Assembly (NCBI GenBank): GCA_020152595.1
Contig: JAIGNY010002242.1
Coordinates: forward strand, 121,001 to 185,000
Reading direction: 5' to 3'
Length of the DNA stretch: 64,000 nucleotides
DNA from: Chiridota heheva
Lineage: Eukaryota > Echinodermata > Holothuroidea > Apodida > Chiridotidae
The position numbers and the translations under genes were made by a program. Below are positions 1-12,800 of this stretch, one piece after another; positions within the stretch are counted from its first letter, which is position 1, and each line of letters opens with the position of its first letter. A model generated the notes under the pieces. That model ran no database searches and was not told the DNA's origin. It worked only from the letters and a program-made list of their open reading frames with translations.

Positions 1-23
1 GGGATCAATCATTTTAAGAAATT

Positions 24-263
24 TTGACCATCACGTCCAATCCTCGCTACAAATTTTTTTACCCGCAAGAACCTCCATTGCTAGATGCAATTATGAAACC
101 CACCACAGATACTTCAGTGATTTCATGCATCAGTAATCACACTCCCAATCATTTATATGCTCACAATAGAACTTATTGTGAAAAGCCAGGCATTGTGGAT
201 TTGGTTACTGCAGGACCAAGTCATGCGTGTAATGTGGGGCTGAGGATTCATTTGGACTTTTAA
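24..263 (+). CDS. Possible terminal exon of an upstream gene (weak)
   Basis: An open stretch of about 79 codons ends in a TAA. It has no start ATG near its 5' end, and an in-frame stop lies just upstream. Its composition is less biased than the surrounding AT-rich DNA, and the C-terminal part (ending GLRIHLDF) looks protein-like. I recognise no domain. It could be the last exon of a neighbouring gene, with a splice acceptor around one of the nearby AG dinucleotides, or a chance open frame. Nothing ties it to HMGCR. Confidence 0.15.
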   Translation: MTITSNPRYKFFYPQEPPLLDAIMKPTTDTSVISCISNHTPNHLYAHNRTYCEKPGIVDLVTAGPSHACNVGLRIHLDF

Positions 264-2389
264 AAGGATGTTGTCATCAGTGAGTTATAAACACTCTTGT
301 GAGCTTTAAATGATTGAACATCAATAACTTCGTACTTCCCTTGAATGTTACATCAGTTTACAAGTGGCCTGTTTGTTTGGTGTGCAGTTTAAGCCTTGGG
401 GTTATATATTTTCTTTACAGCAGTGGCGATTTTCAAGCAGGTGGTGTGTACTGTACATTGTCTGCATCATAGGATAGGTAGCTTAGCTCTTGACTGACAT
501 TGGTTAGCAAACGGTCTTGTTGAGTAGTTTTAATTTGTGATGTACAGTTTGACTGGTTGGACAGCTCAAATACATGTGTCAAATCTTTACGTTATTCTTA
601 CATTTTGTCAAAATCTTAAGTCACTGAAAATGATAAGAACGTTTATTCTTGCTAGAATTTTATTGGGACTATGGTAAACCCTCAAAATACTTTGGGTCAG
701 AATTTGTTGGACCTTTTAAAGGAATTATGATAGACATTTACAGAATACCAAGGTCACCCTGTCAGTATCACAACTTTAATTTGCAGATAATTGCATATTG
801 ATGCTATAAAATGGTCAACTTTTAATTGATATAACTGAAAGGTTTTGCTTCTGTCATGCTTTTTAGCTCAACCAACAAAAGTGTTGGGTTGTAGTTATGA
901 AATCATACAGATTGCTCACTTTTTGTTCTTTAAATGAACACCCTTGGTCTTGAAATTTTGGCTCATGCTAAGCGTTGTCAACAAAGAACCGGTACCGTTT
1001 GAAGTACCGGTACTTCCTACGTGCATGAATAAGGTCAAAGAACTATTACTTTATTATGAGTTAGTGCTCAATGCTTCTCTGTAAGCCATCACATTATAGG
1101 GATCTACACTACATTGTAAACAAATTTGCTAGTACTAATGACATAAATATCCAGGAATGCAATATAAATAATGTATTCAACGTAATCACTGAAAATAAGC
1201 AAGGTACTTCGCAATAAGCACCCTTGGCTCGTACTATTATACATGAACACCATTACACGTAGGCTACCTTATTTCAGTGCGAGGGCTATACTCGCTTCAT
1301 GTTGACAGATTTTGACTTGCTAACAAGATTTTTCTTTTCATTTTTTTTTTCTTTTCATAGGTTTCTGAAGCAAGATTGAAGTAAAAATATAATATCAAAT
1401 GTTTTCTGTGTCCTTTTTTCCTTTACCTCTTTTACTTCTGAATTTACCTTCAGTGCCGAACACATACATAAATAGTGCAATGCAAATTATGAAATCCTGA
1501 TCCCATGTAGGAGTACCAAAGGGCCCCACGGAAAAAATTGCACATTTATTTTTTATAGGCAAAAACAGTTCTATACAGCAGAAAAATAGAGGGTGCTTTT
1601 AGAATAGGAACACACATTACCTGGGTCCCATCATTTTCATTGCGAAATGTCCCATTGAAGAGAACGAAAAAAAAACAAGAAAAAAAATAACAAAGAACAC
1701 AAAAAAAAGAAAGAAAAAAAATCACAACAACACAAGAAACTAGTTTTGATGAAAAAAGTGTTTTAAAGAACATTTCATGAAATCCTGCAAAATTAAAAAA
1801 AAAAGGCTGGGATTGCGAAGTAACAAACGTACCCCTGGTGGAATGCCCGTTTGAAAGTTGTAAACAGTATTTCCAGGTCTCTTAACACATGTGTAGTCCG
1901 GATTTGCATTGGGATTTCCCACCCTGTGACCCCAATCAATGATTCATCCACCTGGAAGGTTAAACATTTTGTAAATGTTTGTACGTACACAAACAATCTA
2001 GCCTTGGAAAATAGTGTCGAATCCCATTAACAATTAACAATCAACAGGATTTTACCTGTATTTGATTGGTTGAATGTTTGATCATAGATTGCTACACTTG
2101 GGAATGGGTTGATGAATTAATCTCCCAACATATGCCCAAATTTGAATGGTATTTATAGGAACCGTATTTGAGATGAAGTTACAGTGCAATGTATGACAGA
2201 TTTGCACGGGGCTAGCTGGCACATAAAAACATTTTGTAGTTTATCTCTTGTTTCCCAATGACCCTAATTTAACCTCTTATGTTGTCCATGTATGGTGTTT
2301 ATGTCTTTTACTGACCCTCTTTATTTCATTGATTGCCAACGTCATTTTTGACATGAATACTATTGCAATTGATAGCAAACTCCACCATA
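264..2389. other. Upstream intergenic DNA, no gene seen
   Basis: AT-rich sequence with homopolymer and A/G-rich runs around 1660-1730. The short open frames here look random. No CpG-rich promoter, tRNA or recognisable transposon protein is visible. It includes the palindrome listed separately. The HMGCR promoter could lie here or left of the window; I cannot place it. Confidence 0.5.
1001..1016. repeat. Perfect 16-bp palindrome
   Basis: GAAGTACCGGTACTTC reads the same on both strands and lies a few bases after a related half-palindrome (AACCGGTACC). Similar TACCGGTA-type sequence recurs near 5540-5620, just after the first H element, so it is probably a piece of a dispersed repeat rather than a protein-binding site. 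Confidence 0.6.
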
Positions 2390-2960
2390 TCCAGACCACC
2401 ATTCCAACCAAACCTACCATCCACAATCTCTCCCGTATCCACAACGTCCACATTACCTACCTTAGATAGGTCACACCTACCTCACTCACTCCCACCTCCT
2501 TACTGGCTCCCCCACCCCTCTGTAACAATTGCCATTGCCCCCTCAACAGTTCACCACATCCTCCTTGCCTGCTCCCTGTACAACCTCCCCAGAGCTTCCT
2601 TCACCCCTCACAACTCCATAGCCTAGCTCTTCCAAAAAAAAACCTCCAGATAAAATTATCTCATTTGTTCATCATGCATGCTCCCTCTAAGACCATATTT
2701 AGTCCTCTCTCACCCCTTTATTGCACCCCTACACTTCCTCTTTTGATCCCAGCTTCCTGGCTATTAGCCCCTGTACTTCTCTCAAGACTCCTATTTTCTC
2801 TTCTGCCTACCTCTGGAATGATATAACCTCTCGGGCACAATTTGACCCTCGCTGTCGTGGTGCTTTTAAGCTCTCACTAAACAAACTAATGCAATCATTT
2901 AAAAAAAAGATTCAACGACGCTCCGTCACCATTTTTGCATGTATTTTCCCATTCACTTTG
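2390..2960 (+). mobile_element. Decayed non-LTR retrotransposon 3' fragment (Jockey-like)
   Basis: Across two frames the translation shows IGHTYLTHSHLLTGSP, then a C-x2-C pair and TVHHILLAC. This order is typical of the C-terminal RNase H/zinc-binding region of Jockey- or I-type LINEs (family pattern RLRIGHT...C..C...TVEHLLLEC). A later stretch contains LWNDIT, another common LINE C-terminal pattern. Frameshifts and stops show it is dead. The clade assignment is tentative. Confidence 0.55.
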
Positions 2961-3554
2961 TGAGTCATCATAACTTTTTCGAAGCTAAATATTCCAAGTT
3001 TTTGGTTGAAATCTCCATCTTTTACGTTGAAATATTTTCGCAAGAACACCATGACTTTTATCTGATGATAATTTGGGATTTGTACCTCTCAGAAAATTAA
3101 GGGAAAGAAAAGTAAAAAAAAAAAGAAGAAAAAATAGTCCTTACAACTTAAGCTTCAAGATAGAATGCAGATATGTGGTGATAGGTATAGGTTGGGTTGG
3201 AATTTGTTGTGTGTGCATTTCATTGGTTATGTAAATGAGCGCAAGCCACTAGCCCTGTTCCCAGGTACTGTGAAGAATGTGCTGTGGGCTGCCCCGCAAG
3301 CTAGCTCTGTTCCCAGGTACCGTGATCATGTGAAGATGTATTGTGCTATGCATGGGGTAATATGAGCGGTATTAAAAGTCGGTAGGACTTCGTATCATGG
3401 CAGAAATGACTCTAAAACATTTGTTTCAGGAATTTACTCAAACTTCTAAACAACAGAGGCATTGTAAAATGAAGACTGAGATTTCAGTAGGTATTGAACA
3501 AACGTGCATTAGAATTAATTACCATGTATTTTGGGGTTAGAGATGGTACTTTTT

Positions 3555-5535
3555 GGTTCCGATGCGATAGCATCAGGAACCTTTGCAGTCATGATGGCGT
3601 ATGTGTGTGTGTGTGTGTGTGTGTGTATGGGTGTGTGTGTATGTATGTATGTATGTATGTGATGGCCAGCTCGTAAATACAATATCTCAGGAAGGATACA
3701 CTGGATTCATGTCATATTTGGTACACAAATAGCCCATGGTCCGTAGATATTTGCCCAATATTTTTTGATGGTGATGTCATGCATATTAATGAGTAGACTG
3801 GGCTTAATGTGAAAATCTTGAAATGTTCATATTTGAACAACAATGTCTGTTTTGTTTCATATTTGTTATAGATATGATGTTAGCTGGTGTGTACATGTTC
3901 ATGATGTAAAAATATTGAATATTATTAATATGCATTGTGGGCGGGGCTTAATATGATTTTGCTAAAAAGAGCTTATAAACACGTTATCTCAAGAGCTAAA
4001 CTGGATTCATGTTATGGTACACAGAGCCCATGGTCAATAGATGTGCCCTATTCTTTTTGATTGTGATGTCATGCATATTAATGAATAGGTGGGGCTTAAT
4101 GTAAAAATCTGGAAATGTTTATAATTCAACAAACACATGTCTGTCTGTTTTGTTTCATATGTGGTATAATTATCATGTTAGCTTGTGTAGACATGTTCAT
4201 GATGTAAAAATGTTGAAATTCATTAATATGCATAGTGGGCGAAATTTAATATGATTTTGCTGAAAAGAGCTTGTAAACAAGGTATCTCAAGAATAGTAAA
4301 CTGGATTCCTGTCATATTTGGTGCACAGATAAGCCATGATCTGTAGATTTGCCCTATTGTTTTTGGTGGTGATATGCATATTAATGAGCTGGCGGGGCTT
4401 AATGTAAATATTGAAGTGTACATTTTTAAAGAATCGCATGTCTTTTTTTTAAATATTTAGTATAATTAGGATGTTAGCTGGTGTGTACATGTTCATGATG
4501 TACAAACGTTGAATTTCATTAATATACATGTACATAGTAGGCAGGGCTAAATACGATTTTGGCTAAAAAGAGCTTGTTAACGGTATTTCAAGAACAGTAT
4601 ACTGGATTCACGTCATGTGTGGTACACAGATAGCTCGTGGTTTGTAGATGTGCCCTATTGTTTTATATAGTGATGTCATGCAAATTAATGAGTAGGCGGG
4701 ATCAATATAAAAATCTTGTTTTGTTTCATATTTGTTATTATAATGATGTTAGCTAGTGTGTATGTGTTCATTGTATTATAATGTTGAATTTCATTAATGT
4801 GCGTAGTGGGCGGGGCTTAATATGATTTTGTAAGCAAAAGTTGTAAACACAATATCTCCAAAACTATGAACTGGATTTACGTCATGTGTGATACACAGAT
4901 AGCTTATGGTCTGCAAATTTGCCCGGTTTTTGGTGGTGGTTTCATGCATATTAATAAGTGGGCTGGTCTTAAAGGTAAATTTTTCAAACAGTGATAAATG
5001 AGCAACTGTATGTCCGTTTTGTGCAATAATGGGCATGATAATATTGTTGGTTATTGTGTACATGCATATGTTATCAACATTTGTCATTAATATGTATGAT
5101 AGGCGTGGCTTAATGTGAAAGTGCTAAATGATGTAAACATACTGTATTTCATGAATGGTACATGTATATTAGATTTATGCCATATGTCATACACAGATGG
5201 GTTATGGTCTGAACATGTGTTCTAAAATTGTAATAGTGATGTCATGAATATTAATGAGATGGGGGAGGGGGTGTAGGGGGCTGCTTCCTGACAAATTCAT
5301 GAATAAGGATAAATGAGCAAACACTTTTGCATCATACTTTCTATGATAATGTTGTTAATTATTGTGCAAATGTTGTCAACATTTTGATTGATCTGCATGG
5401 TGGATGTGGCTTATGAATAAATATTATGGAACAAATGTTTCATAATATGCATTGATATGACAGGTAATACAAATTTTGCAAATCAATCAGCTGATGAAAA
5501 AACATCGGAAGCACACAACATTTTGGTTCTGGTTT
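3555..5535 (+). mobile_element. H element, copy 1: hairpin end plus long A/B tandem core
   Basis: It starts with GGTTCCGATGC, four bases, then GCATCAGGAACC, which can fold into a hairpin. A (TG)n/(TATG)n microsatellite follows. The rest is a tandem core of about 148-bp monomers of two alternating types. Type A carries ATGCATATTAATGAGTAGGC; type B carries ATTAATATGCATAGTGGGCG; both continue into GGGGCTTAAT-like sequence. About a dozen monomers are present, the later ones more diverged. It closes with ACATCGGAAG, roughly the complement of the start, then TTTTGGTTCTGGTTT. There is no coding capacity. The architecture (dyad ends, microsatellite, tandem core) recalls pearl-type, Helitron-like non-autonomous elements of marine invertebrates; that class is an inference. 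Confidence 0.75.
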
Positions 5536-5988
5536 GAAGTACCGGTAGTAGTAACTCACTTTTTGGCTGTCAGTAATTGTGAATACTGGTACTGATGTAC
5601 CAGTACTTTAGTGAATACCAGGGTAACTCACAACGCTACACATGCTAGATGTATTCATGCATATTAATCCTTTTATTTTTCTAAGAATACATCGATGTTA
5701 TTTTTGAGTTGAAAAAAAGTGCAATTTTTTCAAACTTTTAGGGCAATTGTGGCGGGTCTCCATGGTGTCATGTTTCACATTCAGTAAGCACAGGCTCCCC
5801 TCAGGCTTTTTCTTTCATGATCAATTTGCCCATCATGCATGAATAGACATCAGGTTATTCCTTTTAGTGAATTACAGACCACTATGGTATATGATCAATT
5901 GCTTTTTTGAAACATGGAGATACTAAGTTTATATGTATTTGGGAATTCCTTGAAATCCTTCTCATATTGGTCACTGCATGTGGAAACA

Positions 5989-6055
5989 ATGCAGGTGGGA
6001 TATTTAAAGAATTACAACAGCATCTGAACCATATAACCTTTTGGTTTCTGGTTTC
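5989..6055 (+). repeat. Solo 3' tail of an H-related element
   Basis: Contains GCAGGTGGGATAT, then GCATCTGAACC and TTTTGGTTTCTGGTTT. It matches the segment at 46099-46160 and the end of the H elements. No core monomers precede it, so it looks like a solo end or a separate short family. Confidence 0.5.
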
Positions 6056-6714
6056 CTTATCAAAATCCTGATTATTTGTATAATTGAAATAATGATGAAT
6101 TTAAGAATGTATTGTAATCCTGTAGATGTTATTCAGGCATTTTTGAATGAAAACATTCCTGGGACAGTGTTTCTGAAGTTAAATCGAGGGACATTTTGAC
6201 ATTGAGAGAGTGCTGTCTGTAAGGGTAAGAGGCTCACAAGGATAAGCAATAAAAGTAAATGAAATTGCTTGCAATTCATTTTAAAAAGCCTTTTGTGAAC
6301 TGTATGAATTCAAATTTGTATGCAGTATTTTTTGCTCTGCTTGAAAAAGCAGAAATTTGAAGGTGAATGTTGAGTTATTTTTCAGTATAAACAGGAAAGT
6401 ATCAGAAACTGGGGGAAGATCAAAAATTGGGACAGAAGGGGAAAATTCAACTTTACAGTCTACTATAGTATATGGTGTTATAGTCTATAGTCTGTTATAG
6501 TAACATGTTGATTGCTCAGTTAAGCCCATTGCTTTGTATATGGTTTTATTATAAATCGCTGCATTGTTTTCTGGAAACCTTCGGACATACTGAAGGATTT
6601 GGCCCTCCCACTCCTTGCTCTGCAGATAGAGGGTTTTTTTCTTCAAATTAAAGCATTACTTACAATTAATTTGAAATTAAAGCGTAGCTTACAATATGCT
6701 TTTTTGTTTTCCAG

Positions 6715-6886
6715 AATACAATCAGCAATGTTGTCCGGCATCTTCAGGACGTACGGGAGGTTTTGCTCCTCTCACCCGTGGGAGGTTATTGTAGGCACCT
6801 TGACAGTCACCATTTGTATGTTGTCCATGAACTATTTCACAGGGGTGCCACAGATCTGTGGATGGAACTATAGATGTGAAAATGAT
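6715..6886 (+). CDS. HMGCR: HMGCR exon 1 (first coding): start codon and first membrane span
   Basis: Begins after a pyrimidine-rich TTTTCCAG acceptor, so a 5' untranslated exon must exist upstream. The ATG at 6728 has G at -3. It encodes residues 1-53: a short cytosolic N-terminus, then [19 protein letters not shown] (span 1, near-identical to vertebrate HMGCR), then the lumenal CGWNYRC loop. It ends in phase 0 at GAT|GTAAGT. Confidence 0.96.
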
Positions 6887-9800
6887 GTAAGTATTCAAAG
6901 CGGTAGCATGATTGTTGGCTTAATTAGTAAGAAAAAACGGGATAGTTTTGTGTAAATAAAATAATTTTAATATCGTTGATTTTTTACAGAGAAAATTGAA
7001 AGTTTAGAAGTGTCTTGAGGAATTTGTGGCAAAAAGTAAAGCTAGTTTGAAAAATATTGTAAACGATCTAATTCTGGTTCAAGGAAATATAAAATCCTGG
7101 AGGAAAATAGGTGCATTTTGTTGAAAGAGTTTTATTGAAAATTAGTTGGAAATGTTCTTATTCAAAAAACTATTAAGTTCTTTTGGCTCCTTAGATTTCA
7201 ATTAACTTGGTCTTGATGTTGTCATGGATCTATCAAAAAAGCTAGGTTGGCTTTACAAGTTATATTATATCCATTTGATATTGTTGTACATAATGTGGAT
7301 ACATTGAAGAAATACTTTGATTAAACAGAACAAGGAAAAAAAAGAAGAAAAAAAAAGAAGAAATGTTTTACTTAAAATTCAATGCTTTTTGGATAGTTAT
7401 TTATCATGCATTGTTGTCTTTAACCTTGAATGTCTTGAATTCATACTTGCCTTGCTCAGTAGTTCATTCCCCAAAGCACATGCTGATTGAGCTTACATAA
7501 TTTCTTTCAATGTCGATTTTCTTCTCTCCCATTTCAGGACGTCATGTCGTCTGATGTCATCATAATGAGTCTTGCCAGAGCCTTAGCTGTTTTTTATGTT
7601 TATTTGCAATTTACTAAATTAAGGACCCTCGGATCAAAATATATATTAGGTAAGTAATTGTTATCTTATGTGTGTACTCAGTTGTAGTGAATATCAGTGT
7701 GCGCATGAGGATATTAGATTAAGGGACTCTTAAGCTTTGATAATGGTACAGTGGCAGATCTAGTTTTTCATTGGATGACCCTTTTGTAGAACAAGACTTT
7801 TTCTATGAACTTTTTTTTCGAGGGGTGGGGTGTCAAGAGCTTATATGGAATGCCAAATTGTATCAAATGTGTGAAAGGTCATCCCAATTTTCAGCTGGTC
7901 ATTCAGTCCTGTATCAGGTCATGCCATACTCTAAAATGCTATTATGGTAATCATGTGAAAACCGTATCAATAGTTATTGAATAAAAACAGGTACTGTATG
8001 GTAATCCTTTAAGAATCGTTTTGCTTATCATGTGAAAAAAAAAAACCTTTCGACAATCATACGGTATCATATGATACTGTTTTGGTAATCACACAAAAAA
8101 TATTTTGGTAATCTTATGTCCATGATTTTGGTAAATCATGTAAAAATTGTTTTGGTAATCATATGAAAACTGTTTTGGTATCATACACGTTTTGGCAATT
8201 ATATAAACACCCTTGTGGTAAATCATGCAGAAACTGTTTTGGTAATCATATGAAAACCATTTTGGCAATCATAAAAACCATTTTGGTGATTATATGAAAA
8301 TCGTTTTAGTAATCATATAGAAACCCTCTTGGTAATCATATGAAAATCGTTTTGGTAATCATACAGTATGAAAATCCTGGTAATAATACGAAAACCCCTG
8401 TGGTAATCATATGACAACCATTTTGGTAATCATATGAGTGGTAATTATATAAAAACCTTCATAGTAATCATATGAAAACCTGGTGTGACAAGTCAACTTG
8501 ATAGGAACTCGTCTACATGTCACTGAAGAATGAATTTATGGATTTTCTACAGAATAAACAGGAAAAACCTGTTTTTCAGAGAATTTATGAGCACTGATTA
8601 AATATATTTTTAAAATGTATAGGCAGACCTTAAAATGATTTTCTCCCCTGAAGTTAATTTTTGGTCGTCCTAGACAGCTTGATGATGGGCTTCCTAATTC
8701 CTGTATATAAGAATGTTAAGAAGATTACAAAGAAATACATTATTATTCGAATCTGTTCTAGGTGTATTTTTTAGAGAGTATGCACAAAATGGCCGATCCC
8801 ATGTAAGTTTATTGTAGCATTGTTGATTTGCGATTAATTATCCCCTCGCCAACGAAACATCTTTGCCATTCGTCCATCTGTCCGTCCACATCTATTGTAC
8901 GTCCGGTCTCAGCTACTAGGGAACAAAAGATTGCTGCCCTACAAAAGGAATTCTAACCATTTTTATGAAAAGAAATTTATATAAAGGAGAACAAATGCAT
9001 TCCAGACTTGAATAGCAGCAATTAATGGATTTGTTCTGGGATCAAAAAAAAAGTTGAATAATAGAACTGACGATTGAATTGAAATTATAATAAAGTGTCT
9101 TGGAAATAAATACTGAAAAAACAATACTTTTTTGCTAGAATAGAGTGGAAACATAAGACTTACAAGTTAATCTATAATGAATTTTCATTTTGATTTGGTA
9201 GATAGAACAGCCGTATTTGGTTTATAAGGAAAAAAGTTTAGCGTTTTAAGGCGGGGGTGGGGTGGGGTGGGGGAATTGTAGTGCAAGTAAGTGAGTGAAG
9301 GTTAGAATGATGAGTTGATTAAGAGTATATTTGGTAGAGGAGTGGATGGCAAAAGGTGGGTTGGAATGGATGATTTTAGGTGAATAGATGATTTTAGGTG
9401 AATGGATGATTTTAGGTCAATGAGGGATGGTAGGTGAATGGGGGATGGTAGGTGAATGGGGATGGTAGGTGAATGGGGGATGGTAGGTGAATGGGGGATG
9501 ATAGGTGAATGGGGCATGTTGAGAAATAGAGGACGACAGGTGAGTGGAAGATGGTAGATGAAAAGAGGATGGCGGGGAGGGGGCTAGGTGAATGGGGCAT
9601 GTTGAGTTTGATTGAAATGAGAGGATGGGAGTTAAAAGAAACTATGTTGGCTGGAAGATGGTAGAATGATTAGTAGATGTAGGAATTAGGATGCAGGTGG
9701 GATGGCATGGGAAAAAGGATGAGATGAAACGTGGGACAGAGTGGGATGGCATGTGGGACAGGGTGGCATGTGGTACAGTGTACCATAGAATGTGGATAGG

Positions 9801-12800
9801 ATGTCATGGCATATAGGACAGGGTGGGATAGCATGTGGGACAGGGTGGCATGCCATGTGAAGCAAGGTAGTGTCATGGCATTTGTGACAGGCTGGGATGG
9901 CATGTGGGACAAGATGGGATGGCATGGGGACAGATTGTAATGACATGTGAGACAGGATGGCATGCTGTCTGGATTCAGGTGGGATGGGAAATGGTGGGAT
10001 AGCATGTGGGATAGGATAAAATGGCCTGTAGGACAGGGTGGAATGGCATGTGGTACATAAAAGGATGGCATGTGGGACAGGGTAGGATGGTAGAGGGAGG
10101 GATGGGATGTGGAACAAGGTGGCATGGTATATGCTACAGGGAGGGATGGCATATGGTACAGGGTGGCATGGTATATGGGACAGGGTGGCAAGGCATATGG
10201 TGAGATGTCATCTTGATTGCAGGTGTGATGGCATATGGGTCATATTGTGGAGTGGTATCTGGATTTCATGTGTGATTTCCTGTAGGGAGGGATTTAGGAT
10301 GGGACATACAGAACAGAGGGTGGGATGGCAGTTGTGACATAGGGTGGGAAGCATGTTATTAGCAGCGAGGGGATTTGTATCATTTGCGATGTCTGGTTAA
10401 CTAATCATTTAATCTCCAACATTTGCAAGCATTTAGCGATTAATTGCAACAAGCTTCACCCAAAAATTTGTAAAAAAGAACGAAACTTTTTCAATCAAAA
10501 TTAATGCAATCATATGCAAATTTCATCTTAAAATTAAGTGCTAAGCTGATAAAACTAGTTGCAAATGTGGGTTTAGATGACCTCCAAACAGGTTTAGAAA
10601 TAATATATCAGCAAAAACTGTTGCCGATTTTTAACCTTTACTTGCTTTGCTGTAGTGTTACTTCCCTGGTATATGACATAGCTGTCACAAAATAATTTAT
10701 GTACAGACCGTACCCCAGTAAGCTCAATTTAGTTTTTGAAGTGCACCAACAATTAGTTGAATTCATAGTTCTGGCCATGGTTCTAGCTCATACACTAGGC
10801 CGCCCACAGCATGTTTGCAATTAATCGTTTTAAAGTTTTACTAAACATTTTTTAAGAGTTGCCAGTGATTAGCGACCAATCGCTAATCGTTAACAGCACT
10901 ATAACATTGACAGAAATAATGTTTTAATAAATTAGAAAATATATGTTCAAATGTTTTGTACAATGTGAAATATCTTCAAATGACTTATTATTTCTATCAC
11001 ATGCAATGAAGAAAAAGCCAGACTTTATGTCTCCTTTAGAGATTGATGCTAATTCCATTCTTTATATTAATATTTACAAAGAGGAGTAGGTACATCTTTC
11101 CTGTACTAGCTTTATCTAGGAAAGCTACAAAAAGCTTCAGACTCATTTTGTATTTCTAGTAAACCTTTATAATTATAAATTGTGTTCTTAGCTAATTTTA
11201 GCCACAAAAATAATTCTTTAATTCCTGTTAGGTTTCATTCGAAATATATTTATTTTCTTTTTTCAGGCATCGCTGGGTTATTTACCATATTTTCAAGTTT
11301 TCTGTTTTCAAGTGCAGTAATTCATCTGTTTGGGCTGGAACTTACCGGCCTCAAGTAAGTTTTTCTATAATTTATTAAATCAGATGCTACCGTTTCCACT
11401 GCACGTTGATGTTAAAATGAAGTCAATGAGTCAATTGCAAGAACCTTTATTCAAACCTACTTAAGCTTTTTGCAGAAGTAAATGCTAATCCCGTAACAAT
11501 TATTTTGTAAGTTTTATTTTTGTATTCATTTCCCCTTTTGGTTTTGAAGTTGATTCAATGAATTATTTTTTGGTGTGTGCATGTATGTATGTGTGTGAGG
11601 GTGCATATGTGGGTGTGTGTATGTATGTATATGAGGTGTGCAGCATGTGTGTGTGTGTGTGTCTGTGACAGCAAGCTTGTTAATATAATATCTCAAGAAC
11701 ATTAAACTACATTCCTGTCATATTTGGCACTGATAATCCATGGTATGTAGATGTGCCTTATTGTTTTGGGTGGTGATGTCATGCATATTAATGAGTAGGC
11801 AGAGCTTAATGTAAAATCTTGAAATACTCATATTTTAAGAACCGCATGTCTGGTTTGTTTCTTATTTGGTTTGGTTATGATGTTAACTGGTGTGTACATG
11901 CTTGCTGTATATTAAAATCATTGAATTTCATTAACATTCATTGTGTGTGGGGCTTAATATAATTGTGCTGAAAAGAGCTTGTTAACACGATATCTCAAGA
12001 ATGATAAACTACATTCCTGTCGTATTTGGAATGTTGATAGCCCATGTTCTGTAGATGTGCCCTATTGTTTTTGTTGGTGATGTCATGCATATTAATGAGT
12101 AGGTGGGGCTTTAGGTAAGAATCTTGAAATAGTCCAATTTTAACAACTACCTGTCTATTTTGATTCATACTTGGTATATTTATGTTTTTAGCTAGTGTAT
12201 AGATTTATAGTTGAATATCATTAATATACGTAGTGGGTGGGGCTAAATATGATGATGCTGAAATGAGCTTGTAAACACAGTAACTCAAGGACAATACATT
12301 AGATACATCATAGGTCATATGTGGTACACAGATAACCCATATTTATGTTTGTGTGCCCTATTGTTTTTGGTGGTGATGTCATAGGCATATTGCTCAGTGA
12401 AAAAGTGATAAATTTATAGCAACCATATGTCTGTTTGCATCATACTTGCATATTCGTTGTCAGCTATGTTGTCAACAGGTTCTATCTCTAATATGTGTGC
12501 TCTAATGTGAAAATGTTCCTAAAAACTGTGGTACACAGATGAGTTATGGTCTGTATATGTGATCTATAGGTTTGGTAGTGATGTCATGTAAGTGGGATTT
12601 TCTGGAAAATTCTAAAACAGTGATAAACATGCAACTGTTTACATGGTTTGCATTATACAAGTGTTGTCAACAGGTTCTATTTTATTAGGCCTAATTTGCA
12701 TGGTGGGCTTTGCTTATGAATATGTTATTTAGAATATATCATAGTATGCAATGCTTGTTAGTATAAAACTTGAAAATCAACTAACAATGAAAGAATGTAT

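Noticed and set aside
9670..10191. 173-codon minus-strand frame rich in Pro, His and Ser, and the similar 25888-26376 frame
   Set aside because: Both lie wholly in the 22-bp minisatellite of repeat M and reflect its unit.
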